Of a stretch of 64,000 nucleotides of DNA, positions 8,454-17,300 are shown piece by piece. Source of the stretch: CAMCXT01 sp040403315 (GTDB taxonomy: Bacteria > Bacteroidota > Bacteroidia > M30B66); NCBI GenBank assembly GCA_040403315.1, contig JBBAKX010000002.1, positions 496,001 to 560,000 of the forward strand, read 5' to 3'. A program made the position numbers and the translations under genes. Below the pieces are notes generated by a model. That model ran no database searches and was not told the origin of the DNA. It saw nothing but the letters and a program-made list of their open reading frames with translations. Each line of letters opens with the position of its first letter. The first letter of the stretch is position 1.

Positions 8454-9545
8454 TTAATCGCCGTCGCCGCTTGCATAAGTGATCGCAATTCCCAAGAGAG
8501 ACGACATTTCGCTTTTGAAATTCTTGGTATTCCTTTGCAATTCGGTGTGGATGTCGATTAGGGCTTGCGGATTGCTTTGGATGCGCGCTTGCATGTCGAG
8601 ATTTTCTTCTAGACCATTGAATTGGCCCAACAAAACGTCGAGCTGTTGTTCGGTAGAAATAACCAAAGCCTCGCCACCAGTAACTGTTTTGAGATATCCT
8701 TTGAAGCTTTTTGTTTCATTGATTCCTCTGTAGATTTTCACAAGAGTAATAAAGTGTTCGCGTGCAAGTTGGAATGACTTGTGGCTGAATCGGGCTTCGA
8801 GAAGCACAGGATCTACAGAAACTTGCCCAGGACGCAAACCTAGAGGTAATCCAAACTTAAAATTTTTGAGGGCTTCATAGCTTTTCACAAATTCGTTGTA
8901 CATCATCGAAACAGAGCTTCCTGCATCAGTTCCTGCATTTTTAACAAATTCGTTTCCGTATGAACCCCATGCTGACTGTACGGTAGAAATTCTGTTTTTC
9001 AGGTCGGTGCAAAGTGCTATGAGAAAATTGCTAGTAGTAGGATTTTGAAAGCGGTTGAGTAAAGTTTCGGTTGAATAAAGTGTGTCAAATATCAAGTATT
9101 CGATGGCATACAAGCCACGTGCATCGCGGTTGAAATCGTTAAGGTTCCAAGAACCAGAACTGAGAATGTTGTTTATTTTGGAAATGCTGATTGGGAACGT
9201 GGCTACTTCTTCTTGCAAAGATTTGTTTAAGCCAGCTTCTTCTGCAGGACCGAAATTGAACATGCACGCCGATTGCCAAGATAAAGCTGCGTCGACCCAT
9301 GCATTTTGTAATAAAAGAAGCTGATCGGCAGATGGACTGGTTGTGAAATTATTTGCGGATTGTAAAAGTATATTCGACTTCGTTTCGGCATTGTTATAAG
9401 CTGGAATAATGAATACATCGCGGTATTCGACGAGCATTTCAGCTCGATTGAAATTGGATTCGTCTGCATCAGGTAAATCCTTTTTACAGGCAACGATTCC
9501 AAAAATGACAACAAGAAGTAGCGCTAGAAATTTTATGCTTTTCAT
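8454..9545 (-). CDS. Imelysin-family lipoprotein (His to Tyr in the GxHxxE motif)
   Basis: This 363-aa periplasmic or surface lipoprotein is related to imelysin/IrpA-like proteins used in iron uptake. The lipobox GIVAC puts the lipidated Cys at residue 20. The two four-helix halves typical of the fold are suggested by the helical composition and the segment WVDAALSWQSACMFNFGPAEEAGLN. Where iron-binding imelysins have GxHxxE, this protein has GLYAIE (residues 144-149), so the His is replaced by Tyr. This may indicate a subgroup that binds metal differently or not at all. Start: ATG at 9545 directly before the signal peptide, 10 bases after the DUF4856 gene. The longer frame from 9599 would overlap that gene. 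It is the second gene of the iron operon. Confidence 0.87.
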   Translation of the reverse strand: MKSIKFLALLLVVIFGIVACKKDLPDADESNFNRAEMLVEYRDVFIIPAYNNAETKSNILLQSANNFTTSPSADQLLLLQNAWVDAALSWQSACMFNFGPAEEAGLNKSLQEEVATFPISISKINNILSSGSWNLNDFNRDARGLYAIEYLIFDTLYSTETLLNRFQNPTTSNFLIALCTDLKNRISTVQSAWGSYGNEFVKNAGTDAGSSVSMMYNEFVKSYEALKNFKFGLPLGLRPGQVSVDPVLLEARFSHKSFQLAREHFITLVKIYRGINETKSFKGYLKTVTGGEALVISTEQQLDVLLGQFNGLEENLDMQARIQSNPQALIDIHTELQRNTKNFKSEMSSLLGIAITYASGDGD

Positions 9546-9555
9546 TGTTTTGTGT

Positions 9556-10680
9556 TTATCGTCCTTGATCGGCAACCCAGTTTCTTTTAAAATCTTCAAT
9601 ATCCTGATTACTAAAGCCGTAAATATTCTGAAGATTCAAAATAACGGTTTGTAATTTAGGCACCTGGTTAACGGCATCTGTCACGAATGTGTAAGAAGTT
9701 GGAATTTCGTTCGCAGGAGCGTTAAAGAGAACAAGCAAGTCATCGATTTGTGCATCGGTGATGATTTTATTTTGTTGTGGAATTGTTTTCCAACCCCAAA
9801 TAAATCCAACATTTTCAGAATAGGCATGCAATCCAGAGGCTATGTCGGCATTTGTAGGATTGGTGATGGTGAACTTGGCAATGGCTGCGTGACAATAATT
9901 GATTACTGTGGCAGCGCAGGCTTTTTCCCAAGCTTGTTTAAGTTTTGTAATTGATTGGTTGCGTTCTGAATCAAATTCTGAACCTGCTATAATGTAGGCT
10001 CTGAGGGCAATTGCAGCATTTTTAAACTGGGCGTAAATACCATTACCATCATTCTTATCGCGGCGTGCAGCATAATTAGCCAACAAAATATCGGGCTGAG
10101 CAACATTGCTACTACCTGAATTTGGGAAGCTTGGATTGGCGCCAAAAAGAGCAATGATACGGTCTACATCTGCATAAACCATGTTTGGCCCCATGAAAGT
10201 GGTTGCAGAATTATAGAGCACTGATGCATACAGGCCTTTGTCGATCACTTCATCTGGCTCGATGCCGTTCTCATCGAAAACGCGTCCTTCGAAATAGCCG
10301 CCTTGTCCTTGAGGAGTTCCTAAAACATAAGTACCACCTGCACTTGCATCTTCAAGAATCTGGAAATACCCAGTAGATCCGGTAAGGGCAGTTTCAAAAT
10401 AATCTGTAATCACTGTTTGTACAGCAGGAGAGCCTACTTGAAAAAGATCAAGTAATTCTTGACGGGTAACTGAAACGCCTGAAGTTCTAACGGTTTTTGC
10501 TTTTGTTCCAATGGCAATCATTCGTGAGCGAAGGTCAATTTGCGTTTGTGCGTTTACTTCGTAATTGTAAGAAGCATATGTGGTTGGTAATGTAATGGTG
10601 GTTTTGATTTCCGGATCATCCTTAATGCAGGATGAAAATACAAGGATGGCAAACGACAACAATAGCATTACTTTTTTCAT
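9556..10680 (-). CDS. DUF4856-family lipoprotein
   Basis: This 374-aa predicted lipoprotein has a lipobox VFSSC (Cys18) and belongs to a Bacteroidota-enriched family that I recognise as DUF4856. Its mid-region (VLGTPQGQGGYFEGRVFDENGIEPDEVIDKGLY) and the helix-rich C-terminal half resemble an imelysin-like bundle, although I see no GxHxxE motif. It is the first gene of the operon with the imelysin-like lipoprotein, the HTTM protein and the TonB receptor. It is preceded by a well-formed promoter (10709-10740, minus strand). A role as surface or periplasmic iron-binding component is inferred from context only. The start ATG at 10680 leads straight into the signal peptide MKKVMLLLSFAILVF. Confidence 0.82.
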   Translation of the reverse strand: MKKVMLLLSFAILVFSSCIKDDPEIKTTITLPTTYASYNYEVNAQTQIDLRSRMIAIGTKAKTVRTSGVSVTRQELLDLFQVGSPAVQTVITDYFETALTGSTGYFQILEDASAGGTYVLGTPQGQGGYFEGRVFDENGIEPDEVIDKGLYASVLYNSATTFMGPNMVYADVDRIIALFGANPSFPNSGSSNVAQPDILLANYAARRDKNDGNGIYAQFKNAAIALRAYIIAGSEFDSERNQSITKLKQAWEKACAATVINYCHAAIAKFTITNPTNADIASGLHAYSENVGFIWGWKTIPQQNKIITDAQIDDLLVLFNAPANEIPTSYTFVTDAVNQVPKLQTVILNLQNIYGFSNQDIEDFKRNWVADQGR

Positions 10681-10708
10681 TTGTGTTTCGTGTAGATGAA
10701 TGATGGGA

Positions 10709-10740
10709 CAAATCTATATCCTAATTTTTATTTAGACAAA
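10709..10740 (-). promoter_or_regulatory. Bacteroidota-type promoter of the iron-uptake operon
   Basis: On the minus strand a TTTG (-33 box, 10737-10740) is followed after 20 bases by TAGATTTG (-7 box, 10709-10716). This fits TTTG-N19-21-TAnnTTTG. Transcription would start near 10702, leaving a leader of about 22 bases before the DUF4856 ATG. No Fur-box-like palindrome was recognised by eye. Confidence 0.75.
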
Positions 10741-10760
10741 TTATAAATAAGGTTTTTTAT

Positions 10761-11081
10761 CCTCGGACTGAAGTCCGAGGTTGCGGGGAAAACGTTTTGT
10801 GAATGCGATAGCTGGACAGANNNNNNNNNNNNNNNNNNNNNNNNNNNNNNNNNNNNNNNNNNNNNNNNNNNNNNNNNNNNNNNNNNNNNNNNNNNNNNNN
10901 NNNNNNNNNNNNNNNNNNNNGACTGAAGCCCGAGATTGGGGGGAAAACGTTTTGTGAATGCGATAGCTGGACAGAGACCACTAAAATTGAGCTGAATGTT
11001 TCGGACTGAAGTCCGAGGTTGCGGGGAAAACGTTTTGTGAATGCGATAGCTGGACAGAATACCCCGGACTAAAGTCCGGGG
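10761..11081. repeat. Tandem REP-like palindromic units with assembly gap
   Basis: The palindrome CCTCGGACTGAAGTCCGAGG (10761-10780) recurs at 10921 (partial, one variant base) and 11001-11018. Each is followed by a nearly identical tail (TTGCGGGGAAAACG...GCTGGACAGA). The spacing of the last two units is about 83 bases. A related palindrome, CCCCGGACTAAAGTCCGGGG, ends the array at 11062-11081. The 100-N run at 10821-10920 lies inside the array, so the true copy number is unknown. Confidence 0.85.
10821..10920. other. Assembly gap of 100 N
   Basis: Exactly 100 ambiguous bases occur within a tandem repeat. This is the usual placeholder for a scaffold gap of unknown size, most likely caused by collapse of the repeat in a short-read assembly. 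Confidence 0.97.
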
Positions 11082-11173
11082 ATGCTAACTTGCCCATTCC
11101 TTATTGTCAGTGGAGGGAAATCAAATTGCATTAACAAATAACTAACATAGGTAGAATGATGGCCTGCATATGT

Positions 11174-11181
11174 TAATTTTG
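11174..11181 (+). promoter_or_regulatory. Candidate -7 box for carB
   Basis: TAATTTTG matches TAnnTTTG, 22 bases before the carB ATG. No TTTG is present at the expected -33 distance, so the promoter is weak or differs from consensus. Between the box and the start codon lies a 5-bp hairpin (11185-11200). Confidence 0.45.
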
Positions 11182-11203
11182 CTCTCCGGTTAAACCCGGA
11201 TAA

Positions 11204-14017
11204 ATGCCTAAAGACACCTCCATCCGCTCGATACTTATTATTGGTAGCGGTCCCATCATTATCGGTCAAGCTTGTGAATTTGATTATGCCGGATCTCAGG
11301 CGGCTAGATCACTGCGCGACGAAGGAATTGAAGTTTCCTTGATCAACAGTAACCCTGCGACCATCATGACCGATAAGGTTTCGGCTGATCATGTGTATTT
11401 GCTACCGCTTACTGTAAGTTCGTTGGTGAAAATCCTCGAAGAGCGAAAGATTGATGCTGTATTGCCTACCATGGGCGGTCAAACAGCGCTCAATCTCTGC
11501 AAAAAGGCAGATGAAATGGGCATTTGGACCAAGTACGGCGTTCGAATTATTGGAGTTGATATTGCGGCGATCGAGAAGACCGAAAACCGTGAAGAATTTC
11601 GTAAGCTGTGCGTTAGTTTAGATGTTGGAGTTCCTCCATCTCAGGTTGCTAATTCCTATTTAGAAGGAAAGGAAATTGCTCAACGCATTGGTTATCCATT
11701 GGTTATTCGCCCTTCGTATACATTAGGTGGAACCGGGGGTGCATTTGTGCATCGGAAAGAAGATTTTGACGAATTACTCAATAGAGGCTTACATGCTTCA
11801 CCGATCCACGAAGTGCTTATAGAAAAGGCTTTGTTTGGGTGGAAAGAATTTGAGTTGGAATTGTTGCGTGATGCGAACGACAATGTGATCATTATTTGCT
11901 CGATCGAGAACTTTGATCCGATGGGAATTCATACAGGTGATTCGATTACCGTTGCCCCAGCGATGACCTTGAGCGATACTGCTTACCAGCGGATGCGCGA
12001 TATGGCGATCAAGTTAATGCGCTCGATTGGAACCTTTTCGGGAGGATGTAATGTACAGTTTGCTTTGGATCCTGAAACGGAGGATATCATTGCGATTGAG
12101 ATCAACCCGCGGGTGTCGCGCTCATCGGCTTTGGCATCGAAAGCTACGGGATACCCAATTGCGAAAATTGCGGCGAAACTTTCTATTGGCTACTATTTAG
12201 ATGAGTTGAGCAACCAGATTACGGGCACTACAACTGCCTTTTTTGAACCTACACTCGATTACGTTATTGTGAAGATTCCAAGATGGAACTTCAATAAATT
12301 TAAGAATGCCGATAAAACACTTGGTTTGCAGATGAAATCTGTGGGCGAGGTAATGGGCATCGGCAGATCATTTCAGGAAGCACTCCAAAAGGCATGTCAA
12401 AGTTTGGAGATAAGCCGCAACGGACTTGGTGCTGACGGTAAAGATTTAAAGAATCCAGATGCGGTTATTGACAGCCTGAAAAATCCGAGTTGGAATCGAT
12501 TATTTCATGTGAAAGATGCTTTCACGATGGGGATTCCGTTTAAAACGATCCAGAAATTAACCCGAATTGACCCATGGTTCCTTCATCAGATCGACGATTT
12601 GGTGCAATTGGAAAGAATCATGGAACGATACACTATAGATTCGATTCCGCGTGATTTGATTTATGAGGCGAAGCGCAAAGGCTACGCTGATCGTCAGATT
12701 GCCCATGTTTTGCGTTGCCTAGAAAGCGAAGTTTTCAAGAAGCGTCAAGAAATGGATATCCATCGGGTGTACAAATTGGTGGATACTTGTGCTGCTGAAT
12801 TTGCTGCTCAAACACCTTATTACTACTCAACATTCGAGGAAGAAAACGAAAGTAAAGTTTCTGACAAGAAGAAGATTGTGGTGTTGGGCTCTGGTCCGAA
12901 CCGGATTGGTCAAGGAATTGAGTTCGATTATAGCTGTGTACACGGCGTTTTGGCAGCCAAGGAATGTGGTTATGAAACAATCATGATCAATTGCAATCCA
13001 GAAACTGTTTCTACGGATCCGGACATTGCAGATAAATTGTATTTCGAGCCTGTTTTCTGGGAGCATATTTACGATATCATTTTGCACGAAAAGCCTGAGG
13101 GTGTGATCGTTCAGTTGGGTGGACAAACTGCTTTGAAGTTGGCAGAAAAGCTCGACCGATATGGTATCAAGATAATTGGAACCTCATATAGAAGTTTGGA
13201 TTTGGCAGAAGACCGAGGCTCCTTCTCTACCCTATTGAGAGATTATAACATTCCGTATCCTAAATTCGGAGTTATCGAACACGCAGATCAGGCCGCTGAT
13301 GTATCGAAAGAATTAGGATTCCCGTTGTTGGTTCGTCCGAGTTATGTATTGGGTGGTCATAACATGAAAATTGTGATCAATGAGGAAGAACTAGAAACCC
13401 ATGTGGTTGATTTGCTGAAAGATATCCCTGGAAACAAGGTGTTGCTCGATCATTTCTTGGACAATGCAGTGGAGGCCGAAAGTGATTCAATTTGCGATGG
13501 TGAGAGTGTTTACATCATTGGGATCATGGAACATATCGAACCTGCTGGTATACATTCTGGCGATTCGAATGCGGTTTTGCCAGCCTTTAGTTTAAGCGAA
13601 AATGTGATTCGTCAGATTGAAGAACACACCAAAACGATTGCTTTGGCGATGAACACTATTGGATTATTGAACATCCAATTTGCTGTGAAAAACGAGGTTG
13701 TTTATGTGATCGAAGCAAATCCAAGAGCTTCTCGAACAGTTCCTTTCATCTGCAAGGCTTACGACGAGCCTTATGTGAACTACGCAACCAAGGTGATGTT
13801 GGGGCACAACAAGGTGACCGATTTCAATTTCAATCCAAGAAAGAAAGGATTTGCGATCAAGATTCCTGTTTTCTCGTTTGATAAATTCCCGGGAGTGAAT
13901 AAGGAATTGGGACCAGAAATGAAATCAACTGGAGAATCTATACTGTTTATTGATGATCTACAAGATGAAACATTCTTGAAGATTTATGGGGAGAGGAACT
14001 TGTATTTGAGTCGATAG
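11204..14017 (+). CDS. carB: Carbamoyl-phosphate synthase large subunit lacking the allosteric domain
   Basis: This enzyme makes carbamoyl phosphate from bicarbonate, ATP and ammonia supplied by CarA, feeding arginine and pyrimidine synthesis. The 937-aa protein has two homologous ATP-grasp halves. The first starts SIRSILIIGSGPIIIGQACEFDYAGSQA with EINPRVSRSSALASKATGYPIAKIAAKL near residue 300. The second starts KKIVVLGSGPNRIGQGIEFDYS near residue 557 with EANPRASRTVPFICKAY near residue 835. It stops at about the end of the second synthetase half, so the roughly 130-residue C-terminal MGS-like domain that binds UMP and ornithine in E. coli CarB (1073 aa) is absent. I recall similarly short forms in Flavobacteria. 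carA is not adjacent. The ATG at 11204 begins just before the conserved SIRSILIIG motif. Confidence 0.95.
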   Translation: MPKDTSIRSILIIGSGPIIIGQACEFDYAGSQAARSLRDEGIEVSLINSNPATIMTDKVSADHVYLLPLTVSSLVKILEERKIDAVLPTMGGQTALNLCKKADEMGIWTKYGVRIIGVDIAAIEKTENREEFRKLCVSLDVGVPPSQVANSYLEGKEIAQRIGYPLVIRPSYTLGGTGGAFVHRKEDFDELLNRGLHASPIHEVLIEKALFGWKEFELELLRDANDNVIIICSIENFDPMGIHTGDSITVAPAMTLSDTAYQRMRDMAIKLMRSIGTFSGGCNVQFALDPETEDIIAIEINPRVSRSSALASKATGYPIAKIAAKLSIGYYLDELSNQITGTTTAFFEPTLDYVIVKIPRWNFNKFKNADKTLGLQMKSVGEVMGIGRSFQEALQKACQSLEISRNGLGADGKDLKNPDAVIDSLKNPSWNRLFHVKDAFTMGIPFKTIQKLTRIDPWFLHQIDDLVQLERIMERYTIDSIPRDLIYEAKRKGYADRQIAHVLRCLESEVFKKRQEMDIHRVYKLVDTCAAEFAAQTPYYYSTFEEENESKVSDKKKIVVLGSGPNRIGQGIEFDYSCVHGVLAAKECGYETIMINCNPETVSTDPDIADKLYFEPVFWEHIYDIILHEKPEGVIVQLGGQTALKLAEKLDRYGIKIIGTSYRSLDLAEDRGSFSTLLRDYNIPYPKFGVIEHADQAADVSKELGFPLLVRPSYVLGGHNMKIVINEEELETHVVDLLKDIPGNKVLLDHFLDNAVEAESDSICDGESVYIIGIMEHIEPAGIHSGDSNAVLPAFSLSENVIRQIEEHTKTIALAMNTIGLLNIQFAVKNEVVYVIEANPRASRTVPFICKAYDEPYVNYATKVMLGHNKVTDFNFNPRKKGFAIKIPVFSFDKFPGVNKELGPEMKSTGESILFIDDLQDETFLKIYGERNLYLSR

Positions 14018-14322
14018 TAATGACTTGAATCGATTAATGCCTTTCAATGCACTTGCCTTGGTAGTATTAACAACCTTTCATAATCATTTCAAATTCTGAT
14101 CAATACAGAAGATTTTTCAGTGCATAATCTTGATCAATTTGAAAATTTTGAAAGATAATTTCATGTCCTACTTCAGGTAAATTAAGCGTTGCAATGTTTG
14201 ATCAAATTCAAATTTTGCACGCATGAAATTGGCATAACCACATAGAGGCGTTTTCGTATAGGTTCAGCTTGGTTAGCATAGGTGAAAATGCCTATTTTTA
14301 TAGCGTGCGCCTTAATTCGTTT
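14018..14322. other. Intergenic region between carB and the first giant secreted gene
   Basis: This is about 305 bases of AT-rich sequence. Two imperfect copies of a short motif (GATCAATTTGAAAATTTTG near 14131 and GATCAAATTCAAATTTTG near 14202) occur about 70 bases apart and could be binding sites. No strong terminator or consensus promoter was found. An in-frame TTG at 14269 exists, but the signal peptide starts at 14323. Confidence 0.5.
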
Positions 14323-17300
14323 ATGCAATTAAACCTACGTGGTAATTTAGTTTTGATTCTTTGCTTTCTGGCACAACTGTCGGATGGTTTTTCGCAATTA
14401 ACATTAGGCTTTAATTCGAATGGAAATACTGCAGGCTGTGCGCCTTACACGCTTACATTTCCAATATCAAACGTTTCTGGAAATCCAGCCACGACCACTT
14501 ACACGATCAATTTCGGTGATGGCAGTCCAATTCTCAATTTCACTCAGGCCAATATTCCCGCATCGGTAACGCATACCTACACGACAAACAGTTGTGGCTC
14601 TACTTTTCAAGCTACACCGAATGTTTACGGAGCAACTATTACTGCCAATAACCCCTCATTTTCTCCTTTCACAGCAGCGGTATCGCCCATTGTAATTTCT
14701 TCAGGCCCAACCGCCGATATTAGTGCTTCAAGTTCTGTTGTGTGTGTTGGATCAACCGTAAATATTCAGAACAATTCAGATGAAGGTGTATTTATCGACC
14801 CAAGCGCTGGTTACGGTTGTTTATCGAACAGTGCATTGCATTACTATACCGTAACTCCAGCGGCAGGATGGTCGGCCTCAGCAGCTAATTTGGGAACGAA
14901 CAATGGTTTCCCGAATCCTTTGGACTTTGATGTTTGGACACAAGGTGCCAGCACATTGCCAGTTACATTTACACAACCAGGTAATTATCGAGTGAAGATA
15001 TGGATTGCGAACTCTTGTGGACAAGACACTATGTCGCTTCCGATTTGTGTAGTACCGCCACCAGTTCCACAATTTACTTTACCTACGGTTGGCTGTTTAC
15101 CGCCAAACTTCAGCGCCACAGCTACCAACACAACAGCAGTAACTTCATCGTCCTGTTTTACAACAGTTTACAGTTATACTTGGACAATAGCTCCGGCATT
15201 TGGATGGTCGTTTAACGGCGGAAGCACTACAAGTTCTGTTTCCCCATCATTCACCTTTTCGCAAGCAGGCAATTACACAGTAACATTAACAACCAGTATT
15301 ACTGGAGCCACTGGTTGTTCTGCATCAACCAATAGAACTATAGTTATTAATCAAGCAGTTCCAGCAGCTGCAGGATTGGATCAATCTGTTTGTGTTGGTT
15401 CTTCTCCGGTTCAGCTCTCTGGCAGTCCAGCAGGAGGAACATGGTCGGGTACAGGCGTTAGTGGTTCTGGTTTGTTCACTCCAAGCACAATTGGGAATTT
15501 CAATCTCACCTATTCTTACACACCTGCTGCAGGCACTGGCTGTCCACCTCAAACGGATGTGATGGTTATGTCGGTTACTTCGCCACAGGCAGCCGATGCT
15601 GGTTTGGACCAAAGTATTTGTTTGGGTGCTTCACCGATTCAGCTAACGGGGAGTCCAGCGGGAGGAACATGGTCGGGTACGGGAGTAACTGCATCAGGTC
15701 TTTTCACTCCATCGGCGGCAGGAAATGTTACCTTAACTTATGGTTTTCCGGCGGGGTCTTGCTATTCACCCAATCAGATGATTGTTAATGTTTATGGGCT
15801 TCCAACGGTAACAGTAAATGATGCAACTATTTGCGCAGGGTCATCTACCACGCTAACGGCAATTGGAAGTGGTGGATTGGGGTCATACTCTTATTCGTGG
15901 TCTCCATCAGTTGGCTTGAGTGCTTCCACTGGGGCTTCGGTTTCTGCTAACCCATCACTCACATCGAACTACACTGTAACAGTTACAGATGCGAATCAGT
16001 GCACCGATACAGACATTTCCACCGTTACGGTGAATTCTTTACCAAGTGTATTTGCAGGAAACAACCTTACACTTTGCAATGTTCCAGTGGCAACGCAGTT
16101 AACCGGCTCACCATCTCCTGGAAGTTGGACAGGAACAGGAGTTACAGCGGGAGGTTCATTTACTCCACCTGGTTTGGGGACATTCACGCTGACTTACGCC
16201 CATATCAATTCGAACAATTGCACTGCGAGTGACAATGTGGATATTCTTGTCGAGGACATCACATCGGTGAATGCTGGTTTGGATCAAGAAATTTGCTTGG
16301 GAAGTGCGCCGATTCAACTTGCAGGAAATCAAGCGAATGGGATTTGGACAGGAACGAATGTTACAGCTACAGGTTTGTTCACGCCAACAAGCGTTGGAAC
16401 CTTTATACTGACCTTTACGGTTGGTGCAGGCATTTGTGCTTTTTCTGATCTGATGAATGTGGTTGTAAACCCAATTCCCAGTGTTTCTGTAAACAATTCG
16501 CAATACTGTGCTGGCGAGCAGGCTACACTTGCGGCGGTAGGAAATGGTGGAACATCTCCTTACACCTTTTCATGGTCGCCAAGCACTGACTTGAGTGGTA
16601 CAACTGGAATTTCGGTTACGACAAACAGCATGTCATCAACAAGTTACATCGTAACTCTTGAAGATGACAATGGCTGTGAGGCGAGTGCGACATCAACAGT
16701 TACAGTAACTCCGATGCCTACTGTTTATGCTGGTTTAGATCAAGTGATTTGTTTGAGTCCTACAACGATTCAATTGAATGGAACACCTTCGGCAGGGACT
16801 TGGTCGGGCGATAATGTTACAGTTTCTGGAGCCTATACTCCTGTTGCAGCTGGCATTGATTCGTTGTTTTTCACATTTAGTCAGAATGGTTGTTCTATTT
16901 CTGACACCTTGGTGATCAGCGTTCAGCAGCCATCAACACTTGTTTTAACACCCGACACTTCGGTTTGCTTTAATTCGGGCAGTTTCCAACTTTTTTCAAA
17001 TCCTAGTGGAGGAAATTGGACGACCATTAACGGTGCGACCTTATCGTCGGGCGGTTTGTTTACACCCAATCAGGTGGGTTCGTTTACTGTGAATTATACT
17101 GTGAATCTTGGATCTTGCAACGCAACGGGCAGTTTGGATGTAAGTGTTATTGCGCCTCCGGTTGTTGATGCTGGACCGAATGTAACGGCATGTGTAAATG
17201 GTGGAATTCTGAATTTTAGTGGAGAAAGTCCGACATTTGGAGGCACTTGGAACTGGACAGGATCTGGAATAACCAATTCAAACACGGGGGCATTTAATCC

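Larger units (their letters stand above)
10681..11203. other. Divergent intergenic region with promoters, REP-like repeats and an assembly gap
   Basis: This region separates the iron operon (minus) from carB (plus). From left to right it holds the operon promoter, tandem REP-like units interrupted by 100 N, a solitary palindrome at 11062-11081, and a candidate carB promoter with a small leader hairpin (TCCGG/CCGGA at 11185-11200). No protein-coding gene is supported. Confidence 0.7.

Noticed and set aside
10757..10981. An open frame spanning the N gap on the minus strand
   Set aside because: It is built from REP-like repeat sequence and ambiguous bases and has no protein features.
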